In this document: positions 11,302-22,415 of the stretch, in pieces
Layout of the letters: each line of letters opens with the position of its first letter
Numbering within the stretch: the stretch's first letter is position 1
Source: Euglena gracilis
Taxonomy: Eukaryota > Euglenida > Euglenophyceae > Euglenales
Assembly: GCA_039621445.1 (NCBI GenBank)
Contig: CP154954.1
Location: forward strand, 46,231,847 to 46,295,846
Length of the DNA stretch: 64,000 bases
Reading direction: 5' to 3'
The notes under the pieces: model-generated
Seen by the model: only the letters and a program-made list of their open reading frames with translations
Database searches by the model: none
What the model was told of the DNA's origin: nothing
Position numbers and translations under genes: made by a program

Positions 11302-13640
11302 CCCTTTGTCAGGTTGAGATTGACTGCAATAGGATGCCAAATGTGCGTTCAGTGGGCAAAATTTTTGACCTCGTGGGGCAACATTCCATCCAGGAATAAA
11401 CTCTATGTGCCAAAATCACATGCAAAAGGAAATGCAATTATAAAACCATATATTACAATCAGATGGAAAAACTGTGACCCAGCAATGTAATGAAAAGCCC
11501 AACACTGTGACAAAGAACGACAGCCTTAAACTGTTGGCACATTTTGGTGTACGTTAATTTTTATCTGGGGCTAAAACCTCCTTTACTTATAACCAACCAC
11601 CTCCTGACCCCCCTTGCTCCAACCAGCTAAAAGACGACCTTCGACCCCCACCCTTGGTGAAGAAAAAATAATATAAAGGTGTCCCAGAAAGTTTTTCACA
11701 AAGGTTTCTTTTTACCAAAGCATCATGTCGTTTTTGACAAATTTTGTCAAAAAATTTTGTAGGTGGTATTTTGGGTCATGTTTTGGGATTGGATTTTGAC
11801 CAACAACTCCTTGACCCCCCCCCACAGACTACCCTCCCCCCCCCCCTTCGGCCGACCAACCAAGCCAAATCACGCTTAAAAGTAGGGCTGGGGCTTACGT
11901 TCCGCTTCTGGCCGTTTGCATTTTTCTTTGGACCCCACCCCCTTGCTGCTTCGCTGCTGCATTTCCAATTCTTTCTCTGGTGAGGCTCTCTGATGAGGCC
12001 ACTGTGCACTGTGCAATGGCCTTATCGACTCACATTCCCTAATGTTGGGTCCCCCCAAAAAAATCCCACCAGAAGAAATCACGGACTACAAGCCGAGGCA
12101 AATACATCTCCTTGGCAAATTTTTCCAACATGACAGCCATACAGCCAAAAATGCCAACCACGTTGGTGTGACAATTCAGTGGGGGTTATCTGACATCATT
12201 TTAGACCAAACCTTATCAAAATTAAACCACACCATAATCCCAACTTTGAGCTGGTATTTTTTGGACCAACAAAAGGGTATAAGGTAAAATTTCCAGTGTG
12301 GTGTGCAAGTTCCTAACCCCCTCAAAAGAAAATAGAACACTAGGATAGAAATAAGACCCGGATCAACTGCAGGGGGACTCTTATTTTTGGAGGGGTCTTT
12401 GACCCTTTTCCTTGACCGACCCAGGCTAGAAAACATCATTTTTCAGGTTGTAAAAAAACACTAAGCTTTTTTTCTTTTGGCACTTCATGCCATGTGTAAA
12501 TTGGTGTAAATTGCCAGTTACCATCTTCTTTTTGCACATCAAAAATACGAAAATCTTTGAAAATGCACCATTTCCCGTCTGAGGTTCTTGGTAATTTCTT
12601 CAGGTAAAAGATTTGCCGTCCCCGGCGCTTTGCGCCGTCAGGGGAGGTCTTATTTGGGGGGTCATTTCATTTTTGAATTTTTGCTTGATTGGCCCAGGGG
12701 GTCTTATTTTGGGGGGGGTTATTTGGAGAGGGGTTGGTGCCATGTCAATGCTTGGTTGGGATTGTCAAAACCAGGCAACCGGTACAGCATGTACATCCTG
12801 AGGCCCATTTGATTGATCTGGAGATACCTGAGAATGAGTGGATATCAATGACACCAATTCCACCTCAGGTGCACGTGGGTAAAAGAAGCCCCCCAAAAGA
12901 GCCTGAAAGATCAACACACAGGAAAGAAAAAACTCCAGCAGCAGGAAATCCCCTGTGGACAACGATGGGCAACCTCCATCCTGCAACCGGGGGGGGGGGG
13001 GGGTTGTTGGTCGGGGTTCTGACCAAAAAGGTGTCCTCCAACTGGGGGTCAGCTGTTAAACAAGGGTACATTTTCAGGCCAAATCATGTAGGAAGCCATC
13101 AGGTTCCCTGGTACTGACGTATCGGGTTGTAGAGGTAGGTATTCTTTTTGCGGGTCCAGGAAACTTTCAGGGACCCCATACCAGGCAACCTGCCATTCTG
13201 TGTACTTGATCTTTGACTCTTAAAACTCATGGGATGTGCCAAAAATGCAACTTGGGGGGCACATGTGGCGACGAGATCGAAATTGGGGTTGGCTACAGCG
13301 GCCCCCTCCCTGGGATGAGGGTCTGCAAAAACTCATAACCTCCTCCCCGATGGAAGCGTGGGGCTGCTACAAGCGCAGGGTCCAAATAACAGCACACCGT
13401 TGCCAAAGGCAACGGTCCACTGCAAGTGCACCTCCATCCTGATGGGATTTCTAAAAAACATCAACAAAAATCGTGCAGGTTTTTCCAAAAAGATCCCCCC
13501 CGTAGGCGGTGGTCTACCTGCTCTAAGCGGGCACCCGTGTTTCTGTTGGGGGGTTTAGGGATGGATGTATGACACACACACACACACACAGAATACACAG
13601 AGAGAGAGAGGGGGGGGAGGGAGAGATGGGCGGGACACAC
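11302..13640. other. Intron sequence, copy B
   Basis: Mostly AT-rich, with scattered G/C tracts and a CGGCGCTTTGCGCCG hairpin near 12622. 12775-12990 on the + strand reads like coding (PEAHLIDLEIPENEW, then KEKTPAAGNPLWTTMGN), with a possible GT after CCTCAG, but has no paralogue and no partner exon. A short CA/GA microsatellite lies at 13566-13625. Confidence 0.4.
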
Positions 13641-13723
13641 CGGTGCAGGAGGTCGCAGATGAAGATGAACTCCGCCTTGTGCATGTGTCGCCACAAGACG
13701 GCCATCAACAGGGTCAGAGGGGG
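13641..13723 (-). CDS. Exon pair 13, copy B: KAEFIFICDLL helix
   Basis: Acceptor ATTCAG and GT donor (GTGTGTCC). The protein contains VLWRHMHKAEFIFICDLLHR. The copy A exon at 46774 has HLWRPAYKEEFFFLADVLQR with the same acceptor word and a GT donor at the aligned position. Conserved residues are LWR, K, EF, F, D, L and R. An amphipathic helical segment of unknown function. Confidence 0.75.
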
Positions 13724-14704
13724 CTGAATGCCGCCCCGGGAGGTGGGCGGGGAGGGGAGGGTGGGGCGGGGCGCCAAACCCTGTGCCATCCAGGGGGGGG
13801 AGGTTCACACCCAACTGATGTGAGTCACGGGAGGGGTGGTCACGGGAGCTGCTGGTTGGACCGCGGCCGGCCGCGGCCCAACCACTACCGATTCTGAAAC
13901 CCTGAAATTTGGTTTGGTTGGGCCACAGCCACTCAACCACAACAGATCCAGCGACCCAAACCAGAACCGCATCGCACAATGCCGTGATAAATTGGCCCCA
14001 TGCGGGGTGCCAGTTATCCCAGGGCGACCCTCCCCCATATTTTTAGTTGAGCGGCACGCTTTGGGTTCGCTGAGTAGTTCTGGAAACAATTATAACGACG
14101 TTGAGCAGGAAAGGGTCAACTGTTTGCAACAATCCTCACCAAACCGTTCTTCTTCACATAACCTCACAAATTATTTTTTATGATCGCCCTTTGCAGTTTG
14201 GTTGGGGCCGCGGCTGGCTGCGGCCCCAACCAAAAAAACTTTTTGGTTGGGCTGCGGCCGGCTGTAGCCAAACCGCTTCCGATTTTCAAACCCTCAAATT
14301 TGGTTCGGTGGGCCGCGGCCGCACCTACCTCTGTGAACCCACCTCTCATGACCTCCTACCTCCACAACTTGGAGCATTTTTAAAAGCAAGGCACTTTTAC
14401 AAACATCTCCAAGGGTTAATCCACGGAGAATTCACAACTCGCAAACACACCAAAAATCCACTCTGGTTTTGGCATTCTGCTCCTCGTCAGTTGAATAGTA
14501 AAAAATGGAGAGGATGTCCGGGATGGGGGATGGGGGTGCCTTCCCCTGCGCCTGCCTTCGGCATTCTCCCCAAATTCACGGCGTTCTCACACTCTTTCCT
14601 CCCCTTTCCTGATTGGCCCGTCTTCCACGCTTGGGGCACGGCTGCCGGCCCTGCCCTCGCCGTTGCCAACGGCTGCCAACCGGGCCACCGCCGGCTGCCC
14701 CCTC
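13724..14704. other. Intron with GC palindromes, copy B
   Basis: Three long GC palindromes of the form GGTTGG(G)CCGCGGC-CGGC-GCGGCCCAACC lie near 13853, 14200 and 14250, each followed by words like ACCCTCAAATTTGG. They look like a partly duplicated inverted-repeat element. No exon seen. Confidence 0.45.
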
Positions 14705-14915
14705 TCAGGCCCTGGACAAGCCCGGCAGCGGCGGCAGGGGCGGCATGCGGAAGTTCTGCCACTTGGGGGGGAGGGCGCTGGGGATGATGTTCCCCTCGTC
14801 CACCAGGTCCTGGAACTCGACCTCCTCCGGGGCCTCCTCGTCCACCAGGCCGGGCAGCGGCTCCCAGCCCTTCTCCACGTGACAGTGGCCCCTCATCCGG
14901 TCCACACGCACGCAG
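14705..14915 (-). CDS. Exon pair 12, copy B: acidic linker and WQN motif
   Basis: The protein has EKGWEPLPGLVDEEAPEEVE, then IIPSALPPKWQNFRMPPLPP and PGLSRA followed by TGA. Copy A (47660) has an acidic run, then LLPLAPQWENVPMPPGPP and PGLARG with TGA at the aligned place. Either this is the C-terminus of the gene, or both exons stop at an aligned GC donor a few bases earlier. The acidic part is likely disordered. Confidence 0.75.
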
Positions 14916-15179
14916 AGCTCCCCCGCAAAAAGCGCCACTGCACAATTTTCTTGAGCTGGCAGTGAAATGACACAAATGCAACGGATTTGTGTGTGAGTGC
15001 ATTTGGACCATCATGTGTTTTATGTTGAACCATCTGTGCTTTGACTGCGGGCCTGCCTGTGTCTGCCCACCAGTACACGCATGTGCGTGCGTTTGACACC
15101 TTTGGAGGCAGTGCGAACACAGCTGAGGCAGCGGAAGCATCAGGTGCTGCGATGAAAGCAGCGTCCGGAGGGGCGCGAC

Positions 15180-15322
15180 GGAGGAGAAGCCAGCCTCAGT
15201 TCCGCCCGGAGCAAGTCCCGCCGCGCCCGCCTCTCCTCCGGCGCCTTCATCATGGCCTCCGCTCGGTACAGTTCCGCCTCCGTCATCAGCCCGATGTCGT
15301 GAGTTTCAAGCGTCCAGCGCGG
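15180..15322 (-). CDS. Exon, copy B: Glu/Arg helix
   Basis: CAG acceptor at 15323-15325 and possible GT donor. The protein reads RWTLETHDIGLMTEAELYRA and then APEERRARRDLLRAELRL, a strongly charged helix. No certain paralogue in copy A. The frame is closed in the other readings and base usage is like the neighbouring exons. Confidence 0.6.
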
Positions 15323-15542
15323 CTGGCGGCCATCCCCCCCCCGGGCGGATGAACACCTGGAAGTCCAGCTGCGGGGTGTGGAGTGGAAAGCACAGTGAAA
15401 GGGGAGCAGTGTTGACCCGTCCACCCAAGAGCCGTCCAGCAGCACCCGTGACCCACCCGCGCCGGCCCGGGAAACTGTCCTCTGGGCCTGTCTGTGGTGG
15501 AATTCCCTGAAAAGCGGTCATTTTCAGGCGTTGGGGTCAGAG

Positions 15543-15715
15543 AAACAAAAGGTTGGGCCGCCGCCCGGCCAGCTGGAGGCCGTCCGCCCCCTCCTCGACC
15601 TCCTCGTCCAGCCCGTCCTGCCCGGACACACTGAAGGGCGGGGGCGGGGGCGCCGTCGGCAACTCCACCGGCGGGGTCGGGACGGCGCGGACCGATGGGA
15701 CACCGGCCCCCAGTG
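15543..15715 (-). CDS. Exon pair 11, copy B: Pro-rich and acidic linker
   Basis: The protein has VPTPPVELPTAPPPPPF followed by SGQDGLDEEVEEGADGLQLA. It resembles copy A exons at 48843 (VPSLPLPAEA, then an acidic run) and 48471 (SSQDGVEGEEEGEVEELAGL). Which is the true partner is unclear. Likely a disordered linker. No AG acceptor is obvious, so the upper border is approximate. Confidence 0.6.
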
Positions 15716-16722
15716 TGGAGGCCCCCCCCCTGGCGTGCCCAGGGTATGAAATGAGCGGGGAGAGAGGGGGCGACCCTCCCTCCCCCCAGAAGGGGGGGGG
15801 TCGGACCACCCCCCACTCTCCCTGTGCAAAAAAATTCTGGCACAAAGCGACGGAAAATTTTGTGGACCTTGAACAAGGCCCAAGAATTGTGGTTTCGCAC
15901 GCTTTCCCCCCAAAAAATCGGTCACAACGTACACCAAATTTTCATCTTTGCCGGCGCAAAGCGCCGGAAAATGTTCTTAAGGGGTTCCCGGGGGTCCCAG
16001 AAGCGGAATGCAGCGCCAGGCTTTAAACCAGACAGAAGCCAAAGTGCAGCTAAGGGGGGTCCAGACCCCCCCCCCGGTCCGAAGGAGGAGGGGGGGGAGA
16101 GGGGTGGTTTGACCCCCTCCGCAAAACCACCGCCCACTTAATACCCTGGGTGTGCCAGTGGGACGGTTCCACTCCGAACCCTCCCGCGGGGCCACCCCGT
16201 GGTGGTGACATGGTGTCACACGGTGTCCGGATGAATGCCCCCAAACCTGACACTCGACATCTCTGCTGCTCGCCATATTTGTTAAGTTAGACCATCGATG
16301 GATGTGCACATTGCAACAGCTTTTTCACAACTGCATTGTAGATAAAGAAGCTGTGGATATTCTTATGAAGCACAAAAGACAAGCGCTGACACAGAGACAT
16401 GATTTTGCTCTTTATTTCTATTGGTCTTTTTTTTGCTTCATGGGTGATTAGTGAGGATGCAAAATTAAGCTGATGGAATATGATATTTATCTGCCTGTTC
16501 TCAGATCGAATAATTCATATGAATATTATGTTCCAATTTGCCGCCAGCTGTGCCAGTCGGTGTTGTTGTTCAATCACACTCAAGACTGCGAGCCGAGACT
16601 GGATGCAAGACATGACGGTCCCCACAAACCCGTCAAGCCCAGAGAGAAACAAACAACCACATCCTGGACCCAGCTCCCTCCTCCCGACCTTCGCGCCGGC
16701 CTGGGTGGCCGCTGCAATAGTT
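15716..16722. other. Intron with decayed element, copy B
   Basis: 15780-16090 carries G/C tracts and the hairpin CCGGCGCAAAGCGCCGG at 15951-15970 with A/T-rich shoulders, the arrangement seen at the centre of the MITEs. 16091-16722 shows nothing recognised. Confidence 0.45.
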
Positions 16723-16859
16723 CCCGGCGCAGCAGCCGGGAGGGGTAGATTACGGCCACCTTCTTGCTGCGCCCCCTCACCACGGCGAGGTCCGGCATGC
16801 CGAGCAGGACGTCCCACCAGCTGGTGCCCAGGTAGGTCTTCAGCAGCTTGACACCCCGC
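16723..16859 (-). CDS. Exon pair 10, copy B: LOTUS-like domain 2, C half
   Basis: GCAG acceptor. The protein begins RGVKLLKTYLGTSWWDVLLG then MPDLAVVRGRSKKVAVIYPS. Copy A (49687) begins RGVKLLKFFMGTKRGYGWRD then VLLGMPDLARLKGSRRS. The reading phase matches pair 9 in both copies, so the two exons join into one winged-helix-like unit: helix, wing with basic residues, then a beta hairpin. The MPDL motif fits the IPD(V/L) end of LOTUS/OST-HTH domains. Known LOTUS domains bind RNA or the Vasa helicase; activity here is inferred only. The lower border is uncertain. Confidence 0.8.
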
Positions 16860-17032
16860 CTGCGGGCACCCCCCGGCTGACCTCCGGGCCCCCGCCCGGT
16901 CGCTGTCCCCCGGGGGTGGGTCACCGCGGGAAGTGGCAAACGCGGGAGGGGCGCCTGTACACAGCCGAAGGTGCGCTGATAGATCCCCCAAGTATGCCCT
17001 CTGCCTGCAAGTGATCGACCAGGACTCACACG

Positions 17033-18906
17033 GCGGGACCTGGGTCTCGAACCCACGACCTCCCGCCCAGACATTCATTTAGTGTGGTTCACAAAAGACG
17101 TGTGAACCACAAATTTTTTTCTGGTGTCCACAGGTGAACCACAAATTTTTTTTGGTGTCCACAGGTGAACCACAAAAAAATTTTTGGTGTCCACAGGTGA
17201 ACCACAAAAATTTTTGTGGTGTCAGCAAAAAAATTTGTGGTCCACAAAAATTGATTGAGGATCGAAAAAAAAATTTACACCTAAAAGCGGATTGATCTTT
17301 AGACACCTCGACCACATTCTGAGCCTTGGCCCCGGCTCAATCCACGAAGCGTGGCAGTTGGAATTGGACAGATTGCTATCGAGAGTTCTCAAGCAGACAT
17401 GCTCTGTAGACAACTTACCCAACAAGGATACCATCAAAAAGTTAAGTACTGGCGTCGATGAAGCGGAATTCCGCTTCATGGAAGCAGAAACACGCGACAT
17501 TATCGTGGGGCTTTGGCATGGCTGCGGACATTGGGAACGTTCTAGGGCATTGTGGGATGTCAGTTGAGTGCCTCAGTGCCTGAAAAAGTGCCTGAAAAAT
17601 CGGCAATGCCATGTGCTTTGTTTTGAGGTAGGAGCCGGAAAGCCACTTCATTGATGTGGTGTCAGATCTTCAACTTGACCATTCAATGAAAGACCACATT
17701 CAGTATAGTTTTTCATTCAGAAGGGTAAGTGTCAGCCTCATTCTGGTTTTTGCAGTTTGGCAATATGAGATAATTAAAAAGGTATTATGTCAGCCTGAGG
17801 AAGCGGATAACCGCTTCATATTTGCTCTGTTTTTTTTGCAGGTTTTACGCCAATGTCATGTCGAAATGGCCTTCCAAGTGAAGCACGGGGAAGTGAACAG
17901 AAGGTCTGTATCGTTTCGCCTGTTCTACCTTTCGTAACTCGTGCAATTGTCTCCACGTGGTTTGACGTATTTGCATTATGCACTTTGGATAATGACATTC
18001 AATTTCTGTTCAGTTTGTCCAGTTTCTGTTATCTTCATAAATTTCATAAATGTTAACGTTCTTCGTTGTTATTGGGATTGGAATATCGTTTGGTGATCAT
18101 TGTTGATCATTTCAATTCATACCATTTTTTTACGGATTCTTTCAAAGCGGTTTTACGCTTCCTTTTTGGTGTGCAAACATTATGCATATTTTTTTTACAT
18201 TACATTCTGTATAATTCATTGCGTTGCACATCTCCTGCTTTTGAAGCGGAATGCAATATTTACCGCTTCCATTTTTTATTTTTTCTGTTTCGTTCCTTCG
18301 GGGCCTACGGCAGCAGAAACAACGCTTGTTTTTGTCGGTTCCTCCTGTTCATGTATTTCTTGATTGGTTTTGTTGATTTTACCAGAATTCGAAAGTAAGT
18401 TGGCCTTCTTAGGTCTGCTTTCAACTGTATAGGTCTCCTTTACTGTGAGCCAAACGTCCACCGGAATTGGCCAAAATCAGAACCTCTTCAAAAAAAATCG
18501 AAAAATATGACCCTTTTTTGGAAGTGGTTTTCCGCTTCCTCTTCTGTTTTTAGAGCACCAGAATTGTAGGCCAACTTACGCCGCCTGAGTCAAACATGTT
18601 CACAGAAGATTGCTTCCTTGCTGTTGATGAGAAAGAAAATGATGCAAATGTCAGCAGGCGGTGGGAATTTTTTGGTGTCCACATGTGAACCACAAATATT
18701 ACTTTGGTGTCCACAGGTGAACCACAAAAAAATTTTTGGTGTCCACAAGTGAACCACAAAAATTTTTTTGGTGTCCACAGGTGAACCACAAAAATTTTTG
18801 TGGTGTCCACAGTGAACCACAAAATGACAACCTTGGTGTACCACACTAAATGAATGTCTGCTCCCGCCTGTGAGGCCAACACCTTAGCCGAATAAGCTAT
18901 CCGGGC
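17033..18906 (-). pseudogene. tRNA-Val(CAC)-like sequence split by the hAT element
   Basis: Reading minus and skipping 17068-18860 plus one target copy gives a tRNA-like order: GCCCGGA, the A-box-like TAGCTTATTCGG, a CTCACAG anticodon loop (CAC), and the B box GGGTTCGAGACC. The T and anticodon stems each have one mismatch. The acceptor stem has about three, so it is a pseudogene or the head of a tRNA-derived SINE, not a working tRNA. The transposon entered the 3' side of the anticodon arm. Confidence 0.55.
17068..18860. mobile_element. Complete hAT-like element, perfect 21-bp TIR, 8-bp TSD
   Basis: Perfect inverted ends beginning CAGACATTCATTTAGTGTGG (21 bp; 17068-17088 and 18840-18860) flanked by CTCCCGCC on both sides (17060-17067, 18861-18868). 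Subterminal arrays of GGTGTCCACAGGTGAACC with ACAAAAATTTTT lie at both ends (17096-17260, 18668-18830) in the same orientation. The interior is AT-rich with five GAAGCGG...CCGCTTC palindromes. The + strand frame 17292-17567 (LDHILSLGPGSIHEAWQLEL) is plausible coding but is not a recognisable transposase. Probably non-autonomous. The perfect ends and target duplication suggest recent insertion. Confidence 0.9.
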
Positions 18907-20163
18907 GATACTCGCTTTGGTGTTATGCACCTACCACTGTAGTGCGTTGTAGGCTCTCCCGTCTGCCGCACACGGCGCCGCAGTCCACTGTGACTGGCTG
19001 CAGTGCCACCGCCCATGATCCCACCTCCCGCAACAACCTCAGCCCGGTCCTCCGCACACACACGGGTGCCCTGCTCTTCCTTGGGCTGAGGCAATTTTCT
19101 TCCGACCAAATTTGCTTGCATGACGGGAGACCAGCCATAGCCATTTTTTTTTGTGCCGGTGGATTGTCGAGCCATAGGCGGTGGTGCGCCGGAAGCTGGC
19201 CAACATGGGTGGACAGAGCCTGCTTTCGAACATTGTCACATTACCACATACTCACATACCAGCCCCCCCCCCCACACCTTTTCCATGTTGAGAATTGAGG
19301 AAGGCAAAGACCAAAACCTGCATCAATGTAAAGAACATCACCCTGGAGGCAGGTCAGCGCCATAAACTTGGTGACCCTGGGGGAGAGGTTTGGGTACTTT
19401 TCCCCTAGGCCAAAACCCACCCAGGGGGGCTCGTGGGCTTGTGGGTGGGTTACCAATCCCCTCGGCCAGCCCAAAACCACTGGGAATCCACCAAAAATCC
19501 TTAAACTCTTTCTGCCCAACCCGGCTCTGGCCAGGTTGGGCACACCTGGCCAACGCCGGGGATGAAAGAACTTAAGGTTTTTTGGCTGATTTCTGGGCAT
19601 CCCGGGGGGTGGTGGGCTCCACTGGTCCCAAGCCACCCACCAACCAACCAACCCTTGTCATTGACACGCCAATGTTCCAGGAAAGTTGACACAGGGGGGG
19701 GGGTGTCAAAGACATGCTGTGTCAAAGACAGGGGGGCACGTACTCTCTAAACCCCCTCAGCACCTTCAAGAGTAACCCCCCAAAATAGACTCGGGGGGGG
19801 GGGCTATTTTTCTGGTCTGTTGGTGGAAACCTTAAGGGTCTTTTTTGACCTTTTTCTGGGAAACCGTCGATTCTTGGGGTCCCAAAAACATGGAAAATCC
19901 TTTATTTTGCATGATTTTTGGGTCTCAAAAAAACCCGTCAAATATCAGCAATTGTTGTGCCTTAAATTGGGGTTTTCAATAATTTTAAGAGAAGTGTTTT
20001 ATGGAGCTTTGTGTGGTCTGGGGGGCCTTAACCCAATTTTTGGATTTTTTCTCATTCAGCCCGGGGGTGTCTTGTTTGGGGGGGGGAACTCTGGTTGCGC
20101 TCCAGTTGTTCGTGGTATGCGGGGGGGGGGGATGCGGGGTGGGTAAATCCTGGGGCCTCCAGC
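18907..20163. other. Intron between pairs 9 and 10, copy B
   Basis: 18907-19240 continues from the tRNA-like head and may be the body of a SINE. 19653-19735 is a small inverted repeat (CTTGTCATTGACACGCC and, inverted, TGTGTCAAAGACAGG) related to 61455-61640. 19790-20120 contains G tracts. No exon recognised. Confidence 0.4.
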
Positions 20164-20391
20164 CCGGGGGTGGACGGTGTACAGCCCGGACATGAGGCCG
20201 AACCGGATCAGCCGGATGCCGTCCGGGTTCGCCACGATGCAGTCCCGCACGATCTGGCGCAGCTCCAGGAACCGCGGCTGCAGGCGGGGCCGCTGGCCGG
20301 GCTTGAGGGTGCTGCGGCCCGGCCGCCTCAGGAGCTCCTTCCGGAACACCGCCCAGTGGGGCACCGGAGGGATGGGCCAGCATCTGGCAGT
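20164..20391 (-). CDS. Exon pair 9, copy B: LOTUS-like domain 2, N half
   Basis: CCCCCAG acceptor. The protein reads CWPIPPVPHWAVFRKELL, then FLELRQIVRDCIVANPDGIR and LIRFGLMSGLYT. Copy A (50215) has IPPVPDWAVNRKEV, LELRDIVRDCVMHYPEGV and PLSQFDVYAGLYIG. The ELR.IVRDC...P(D/E)G(I/V).L..F.....GLY pattern is a helix-turn-helix like the start of LOTUS domains (helix, G-(V/I)-x-L-x-x-(L/F), then Y). The lower edge reads CGG|GCTGG, a likely GC donor; copy A has GA there. Both join pair 10 in the same phase. Confidence 0.85.
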
Positions 20392-20523
20392 CTGGGGGCC
20401 GAGAAATGAAACAGGCAGGTGGAGAGAGGGGCTGGCCACAATGAAGCAGCATCTCAATGTCATGATGTATCAATACCTAAAATACACACACATGTCATGA
20501 TATTGCATTGATGTACCTGTGTC

Positions 20524-20605
20524 TAAATCGTACACACACACACACACACATATACATACATATATATGTATGTGTGTATATACATATATTATATATATAC
20601 CACCC
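20524..20605. repeat. (CA)n/(TA)n microsatellite
   Basis: CA run followed by TATA/TATG-rich sequence inside an intron of copy B. Confidence 0.9.
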
Positions 20606-21365
20606 CCCAAATAACCTTGGACCTCCCAGGGGCCGCCTCTGGCCCTCGGGGGATGCTGCGGCATCGGCAGGATGGAGCTGCCTTGCAGCTTTTCGAAGAG
20701 GTGGGCCGGGAAGAAGGTTGGCCCCCGGCGAGGCGCTTCCTGAATTTGTCAGCCCCGCAGTTCACCCCCGCTGTGGAAAAGCTCAACCCGCATCTTGTGC
20801 AAGGCACACTGCAGTGCACAAAAGCTAACCTCAAAATAACACCATCCCAGCACGGCACACATTTTGTTAGGTCTTCAGAGTGGAAATGTCCCCTCCCCAA
20901 CTGGTGGTAGGAAAAATTGGATGCTGCCTGCATGCGGACTACAGGTCCACATGTGGACTACAGGTGCACTGGAAATCGCCAAATCCCCCCCCCCTATTTA
21001 ACAGGTCACTTCGCTAGTTTTGTCCCCTAGAGAACTAGAGTCAATATAATTGCAGTCCTAGGTCAACCGTAGCAGTTCCTTGGTTTCTTTTTATTGCTTA
21101 TTTAATGAGTTTTTCATTCAAAAAATAAAAATCTGGACTGCCACTTTCACACTATGCTAAGCTCCAAACATTGTAAGACGTTAAAAAAATGACAATGCAA
21201 AAAAAATGGTGCACTCCTTCACACAGAACAAGATGGCATGCGACCAATGAGCGCAAAATCCCACACCCTCCATTCCAGGAGTTCTGAGTTGCGAGAGACA
21301 GCGGCCGGTGGAAAGAAAACCAATGGCTGGCTGCCCCCACCCCTCCGTGCTCGACCGCCTTCCCC
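20606..21365. other. Intron sequence, copy B
   Basis: 20625-20830 is GC-rich with open frames on both strands but no paralogue; 20940-20970 has a short GGACTACAGGT repeat. Nothing else recognised. Confidence 0.35.
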
Positions 21366-21492
21366 TTGAGAACCGCCTCGGCCCCCTGAACAGCCCCACG
21401 TCCGACAGCTCGAAGTCCCGCAATACCTCGTCCGGGATGCGGAGCCGCCCCCTCGGGACGAACTCCAGCGGGAACGCCGCCGCCGGGCCGGC
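21366..21492 (-). CDS. Exon pair 8, copy B: LRDFELSD motif
   Basis: The protein contains FPLEFVPRGRLRIPDEVLRD then FELSDVGLFRGPRRF. Copy A (52375) has RLPIPAELLRDFELSDTELF then EGPSFFNADIFERLEGMD. LRDFELSD is exactly conserved. After GPRRF copy B becomes Arg/Ser-rich without similarity, so it either splices there or has lost the acidic tail. A short helical docking-like segment; function unknown. Confidence 0.75.
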
Positions 21493-21758
21493 CTCCAGGG
21501 GTCAGGGGCCGGGCGCCGAGTCAAACCATTGCACGCCGGGCTGCTTTGTAAAACCCTCTCGCAGGGGGGAAAGAAACGGACTCCCCCAGTTCGCAACCCT
21601 GCAAAGAAAAAACACGGGGTCACATCAGTGAAATGCACCATCCATTTCCAATGCCAGTGCAACGTCAAATGTCAAATGCCAAATGTCAATGCTAAATTAA
21701 ATAATTCAATTCAATCAATTCAATTTCATTAATTCAACTATGGTGTGGCAGGGTCAAA

Positions 21759-21812
21759 TATTAATGGTGTGTGTGTATGTGCGTGTGTGCGCGCGCATGT
21801 CCCTGTGTGTGG
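21759..21812. repeat. (GT)n microsatellite
   Basis: GT run with GC interruptions in an intron of copy B. Confidence 0.85.
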
Positions 21813-22142
21813 GGGGGGGGAGGGTATGCACAGAGGGGGGTTTGCGCAGGGGTGGATGGTGGTCGATCAGCTGGGCCCCTTGCCACCTCACCTGTGTGTC
21901 AATCTCTTGGTAGGAGGAGATCCTGACTTAGTTTTGTGTTGGGGGTGCAAAAAAAAAAAGTTCTGCACCGCCAAAAAAAAAATGCTTCAGGCAAGCCAAG
22001 TTACGGCAGAGAGGACAGCCGCAACGCCTCCTTCGCAAAGGCAAAATGCAACGCATTGCCGGCAACAGCGGCTCGCGGCGACCCACCGCCGGCCCCGACC
22101 CTGGTGGGGGGGGGGGGAGGCTGGCCCGGGCGGGGCGAACAC

Positions 22143-22223
22143 CCAGTTGGAGGGCAGCAGCGACTTCCGCTTGTCCTTGATGACGATGAGGTCCGGCATC
22201 GAGAAGAGCAGCGCCCAGACCGA
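22143..22223 (-). CDS. Exon pair 7, copy B: LOTUS-like domain 1, C half
   Basis: CAG acceptor and GT donor (GTGTTC); exactly 81 bp, as in copy A (53061). The protein is SVWALLFSMPDLIVIKDKRK then SLLPSNW. Pair 6 ends and pair 7 begins in phase 0 in both copies, giving RLGFQPE joined to SVWALLFSMPDL, i.e. the LG(F/Y)...LL..(M/I)PD(L/V) core of a LOTUS/OST-HTH winged helix. Among the most secure exons here. Confidence 0.9.
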
Positions 22224-22415
22224 CTGCCCGCTGAGGCGCCCAGTCGCCCAGGGCCGCTTTGGCGGCTTGCATGGCCACCGGAGAAGTGTTGAAAGCGTTG
22301 GGGGGCCGATGTCCGGAAACTGGGGGAACAACAACATCGAAACCGCCTTTCCATCCCTGGAACCCACCAACCAGGACCTAAAACCCCCTTGCTGTTGGAA
22401 TGTGCATGAACTTAT

